In this document: in pieces, positions 9,890 through 12,734 of the stretch | How positions within the stretch are numbered: position 1 is the first letter of the stretch | How the letters are laid out: every line of letters starts with the position of its first letter | Source of the DNA: Tetrahymena elliotti 4EA | Taxonomy: Eukaryota; Ciliophora; Oligohymenophorea; Hymenostomatida; Tetrahymenidae | NCBI GenBank assembly: GCA_000231825.2 | Contig: JH720317.1 | Span: 52,587 to 65,320 of the forward strand | DNA length: 12,734 nt | Direction: 5' to 3' | The notes under the pieces: generated by a model | Told to the model about the DNA's origin: nothing | The model's input: the letters and a program-made list of their open reading frames with translations, nothing else | Database searches by the model: none | Made by a program: the position numbers and the translations under genes

Positions 9890-9902
9890 GGAGGATCTAC
9901 GG
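9890..9902 (-). repeat. Right terminal inverted repeat, 13 bp
   Basis: GGAGGATCTACGG on the plus strand, the inverse of the left end at 9780-9792 apart from one base. Confidence 0.85.
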
Positions 9903-10304
9903 TATTGTTTTGCGAAGATATCAATTCATCCATTTTCTTTTTAGATCTTTTATATATTTTTTATATATTTGCAGTACACTTAAAATAATTTCATATATTT
10001 ACATTTTGTTATTCTTCTGGTACTAAAAACTATCAAATTCTATCAATTTTACAAAATTTAATAAAAAGTTAATACAAGATATGAGATATTAATTTCAAAA
10101 TCAAAAAGTATTATCTTATCAATAATTCATTTTTTATTTCATAATCATCTAAGCAAATACAAAAAGTAAGTATTTACTATTTTTTGATTGTTAAATCTAT
10201 TTTTATCTCAATTTTATCATTTCAATCATATTTTTTTTATATTAATTGAAGTATGAAAAATACTTAGTTTAATGTGTCTTTTGTCAAGTATTGGAACAAC
10301 GTTT

Positions 10305-10320
10305 TTCAATTAAAATTGAA
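10305..10320. repeat. 16-bp perfect palindrome
   Basis: TTCAATTAAAATTGAA is its own reverse complement. It lies in the part of the right spacer that has no counterpart on the left. Short A/T palindromes arise easily by chance here, so its meaning is unclear. Confidence 0.4.
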
Positions 10321-11444
10321 CCTTTCTATGTAATGTTGAATTTTTGAAAGATTATTTTAATTAAATAATAGATACATTTTGATTTGCTTGATTTCATATT
10401 TAAATTTTGCCAATTAAATTTAGTAAATTTAGAAATTACAACATTTGAAATTGGATTTATTTATTCATAAATAAATGAGAGAAATTAGATTCGATTTAAA
10501 ATATTAATTTTAAAAAAGTTTAAATTTAATAAATGTATTTTTTGTAAAATAAAGGAATTGATTAAAATGGGAGAAATTTTATTCAAAAAATATCCAATAA
10601 AAAGTTAATGACGTACTTTCAAGTTACAAATTAAATAATTAATAGAAATTCAAATAGTGAATAAAAGAATTTTTTCCCAATTCAACTACTTAAAGATTAC
10701 TATTAGATTACTAATTAATTTAGATAACGATTATAAGAAGGTAAATATTTTGCAAAATCTTATTTAATCGAATTAACCAAAATAAAAATATCTTAAGGTA
10801 AAAAGTACTTTCAGATAAATTCAAGCATTAATAGGCTTTTATTAATGCAGCTTTTTGTTAAATCTAAGATTTTGTATGGTTTTATTTTTCTTGAAACTAT
10901 CTATAAAGTCAATAATTTACCATTTATTCTAATTGTGTTTTTTAATTATTAGAGTTTGATAAATAATGAGGAAAAATAAAATTGTTTTATATTGAATTTT
11001 TCTTTGAAAACATTTTAAAATACATAATATATCTAAATTAAATTTGACTTTATCTATTTTATTTACTTTTATCCTAAAATTGTAAAGATTAGTGATAATA
11101 AAAATGTTCAGTGTTAATAGCAAATTTTTGGGATAGAAAAGAGAAAATTTCATAATTTTATTTGAAAGTGAATTGTATAACAATAAATTGATTGATAAAA
11201 TAATGATATAGAATCTAAAAATGTTAATTATGATATCACTAATATTCCATTTAATATTAATCATAAAAATTATTTAATTAATAAGTATTTTTATATCTAA
11301 TTGAAAAGAAAAAAAATAAAAAGTAAAAAAATAATTTGGTTGGTTACAGTATTTGGTTGATTAATATATGAAGTTACATAGTTTGAATAGAAAAATTTAA
11401 TTATTTAATTTAATCAAATTTTAAGAGTGTAGAATTTAATTTGA

Positions 11445-12734
11445 TCAAAATGCATAGTCAATGTTTTAAAATTTGTTTTCTTTTTATTTTTTAAATCTCA
11501 TGATTTGCGCATTAATATTTGTAAGCTCAATTAATGTCAAATAAATTTAAATTAGATATATTATTATTACATAAGGAGTAATGATATCTAGTTTATACAA
11601 ACTGCAGATAACAAATACCTAAGATAGAAAAAGTATTACAGATATCATCACTAACCTAGCATGTAATAGAAAATAAGCAACCAAAATGTCTGTATGACTG
11701 AAGATTAATATCTTATTCATTTTCTTACAAATAAGGCTTCTTTACAATTAAAAATAGAGTCTCTATTGCAAAATAAAGCTTGACTATTCGTATTTGTAAT
11801 ATTTTATTTTAATGTAAGCTTATGAGCAGTAATATGTAGAAGATCTTCCTTATCAAAACAAAGCCACTTAAAAAATTGTATTTTTTCTGATCATTCGTCA
11901 TTGCACATTTTTAGAATGAGCTTTGAATTTTTAGTATCATTTTTAAAAAATTTTTTAATTGTTGTCTTTTTTAACTCTATCCATTACTCTATAAATTATT
12001 AAATATTTAAGAAGCTAAAAATATTGCAGTAAAAGTAGTTAGCAACAACTACTGATTACAAATTCATTTCATATTATATTTCATTTATCTAAAGCCAAAT
12101 ACAAAATTTGATTTCATAAAATGTTAATAAAACTATTTGATTGAAAAAGAAGCTAGAGTTTATTTTTTTGACAAAATCATCAACAATATTAGTAATATTA
12201 ATATTAAATTTTTTATAATCTAGGCTCAATAAATAAAATAACCTTAAAATACTCCATATAATAATAATAATTTGAATCGAATTGCTAAAGAAAAAGGAAT
12301 CAATTTATTTTTTTCAGAAGAATTTTAAAGGGACATTAACATTTTTAGCATTAATATTTTATATTTTTCATCAGGTCAAGTGTTAAAGTTTAGAGATTAG
12401 AGTTTTTGCTAAACCAGATCCTAATCCTTACACTTCCTATTCACCAATATCATTTTTACTTTAACTTCAAGTGAGCAAATCAAAGATTTTTATAAAAAAC
12501 TAAGATAAGACCTCCATAGGATAATTTATATATAAAAATGAAAGATAATTAATTGATTTTAAAAGATGTAAAATAGTTTTAACTGTATAGAAAGGTACAA
12601 AAAAATGAGAAATACTAAAAAATCCTAGAAGATATTTAAAAATGTAAAAATATCTTCATTTATGCTTAAATATATAAAAATATGAACCCTAGAGTTCTTG
12701 CTATTTATATATCCTTAACAACAATATGAATAAT
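11445..12734 (-). pseudogene. Decayed C-terminal half of a transmembrane-family gene (5' part beyond right edge)
   Basis: Minus-strand translation matches the membrane half of the complete gene from about residue 877. Segments include FFVPFYTVKTILHLLKSINY (paralogue FFVPFQTFVTLFDLLQSVNY), INYPMEVL, SLDYKKFNI and LLTFYEIKFCIWLQ. It is broken in several places. There is a frame change near 12640, a one-base deletion near 12478 that brings TGA into frame, and an insertion of about 95 bp around 12358-12452. An in-frame TGA at 12316-12314 stands where the paralogue has a Gln-rich segment. The tail, with INAQIMRFKKQKENKFQ, ends at TGA 11447-11445 and resembles the tail of the fragment at 4590-3782 rather than that of the intact gene. 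The gene would extend past 12734. Confidence 0.75.

Larger units (their letters stand above)
9780..9902. mobile_element. 123-bp TIR element with TA target duplication (MITE or IES)
   Basis: The left end reads CTGTAGATCCTCC (9780-9792). The right end, 9890-9902, is the reverse complement of CCGTAGATCCTCC, so 12 of 13 positions match. TA stands on both sides (9778-9779 and 9903-9904). The duplicate spacer has the corresponding unoccupied site near 2685: left flank ATTATTAGACAAG and right flank TTTTGACA match ATTATTAGAGAAGC and TTGTTTTGCGA with a single TA between. The element is too short to encode a protein and is less A/T-rich than its surroundings. A small foldback with TTCGAA at both ends lies at 9862-9883. 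TA targets and such ends fit Tc1/mariner-derived MITEs and also TA-bounded ciliate IESs. Confidence 0.85.
9476..11444. other. Spacer upstream of complete gene, no gene recognised
   Basis: About 2 kb of A/T-rich DNA holding the upstream region of the complete gene, the conserved 33-bp block, the TIR element and about 320 bp (10090-10400) absent from the left spacer. A 111-codon standard-code frame at 11264-10929 is low complexity (Ile/Asn/Leu/Lys) and not conserved in the other spacer, so it is not called. Confidence 0.6.
8189..12295. repeat. Right copy of large ancient tandem duplication
   Basis: Counterpart of 1-4590. Relative to that copy it lacks about 900 bp just upstream of the gene start, and it carries the 123-bp TIR element and about 320 bp more near 10090-10400. 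The pseudogene continues rightward past the end of similarity with the left fragment. Confidence 0.7.

Noticed and set aside
10929..11264. 111-codon standard-code frame on the minus strand
   Set aside because: Low-complexity Ile/Asn/Leu/Lys composition, lies in duplicated spacer, and the equivalent stretch on the left does not preserve it. The organism does not use the standard code.
11337..11347. GGTTGGTTA resembling the complement of part of the Tetrahymena chromosome breakage sequence
   Set aside because: The essential flanking bases of the 15-bp site are absent; only a partial match remains.

Overview
The window looks like nuclear DNA from an oligohymenophorean ciliate, most likely Tetrahymena or a close relative. 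It is very A+T-rich. Long proteins appear only when TAA and TAG are read as glutamine and TGA is the sole stop (ciliate nuclear code). Exons are joined by GT..AG introns of about 49-298 bp, too long for Paramecium, whose introns are usually 20-35 bp. Under the standard code every gene here breaks into fragments, so short standard-code ORFs mean nothing in this sequence.

Everything recognisable belongs to one family, and all copies lie on the minus strand in tandem. From right to left the order is: (1) the 3' part of a decayed copy (12734-11445); (2) a ~2 kb spacer; (3) one complete six-exon gene (9475-5061, 1264 codons); (4) a short spacer and a truncated decayed C-terminal fragment (about 4590-3782); (5) a ~2.3 kb spacer; (6) the first 350 codons of another intact gene that runs off the left edge (1460-1). 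The block 1-4590 is an old duplicate of about 8189-12295. Each block carries the start of a gene, its upstream spacer and the decayed 3' end of the previous gene.

The intact gene encodes a large secretory-pathway membrane protein. It has a signal peptide, then two rounds of a beta-rich module followed by a cysteine-rich (furin/GFR-like) stretch, with a DUF4215/Myxococcus-type cysteine motif closing the second round. A membrane-proximal domain, about eight transmembrane helices and a charged, Gln/Lys-rich cytoplasmic tail follow. Such proteins form large multigene families in ciliates and are usually annotated only as cysteine-rich or putative transmembrane proteins. A surface role is inferred, not shown.

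Comparing the duplicate blocks exposes insertions. The clearest is a 123-bp element at 9780-9902 with 13-bp terminal inverted repeats and a TA target duplication; the other block holds an uninterrupted site with one TA. It is either a Tc1/mariner-type MITE or a germline-limited IES. Other length differences are ~900 bp upstream of the left gene, ~320 bp in the right spacer and ~95 bp in the right pseudogene. One 33-bp block upstream of both genes is perfectly conserved within strongly diverged spacer DNA. I found no tRNA, rRNA, CRISPR array, true telomere tract or plus-strand gene.
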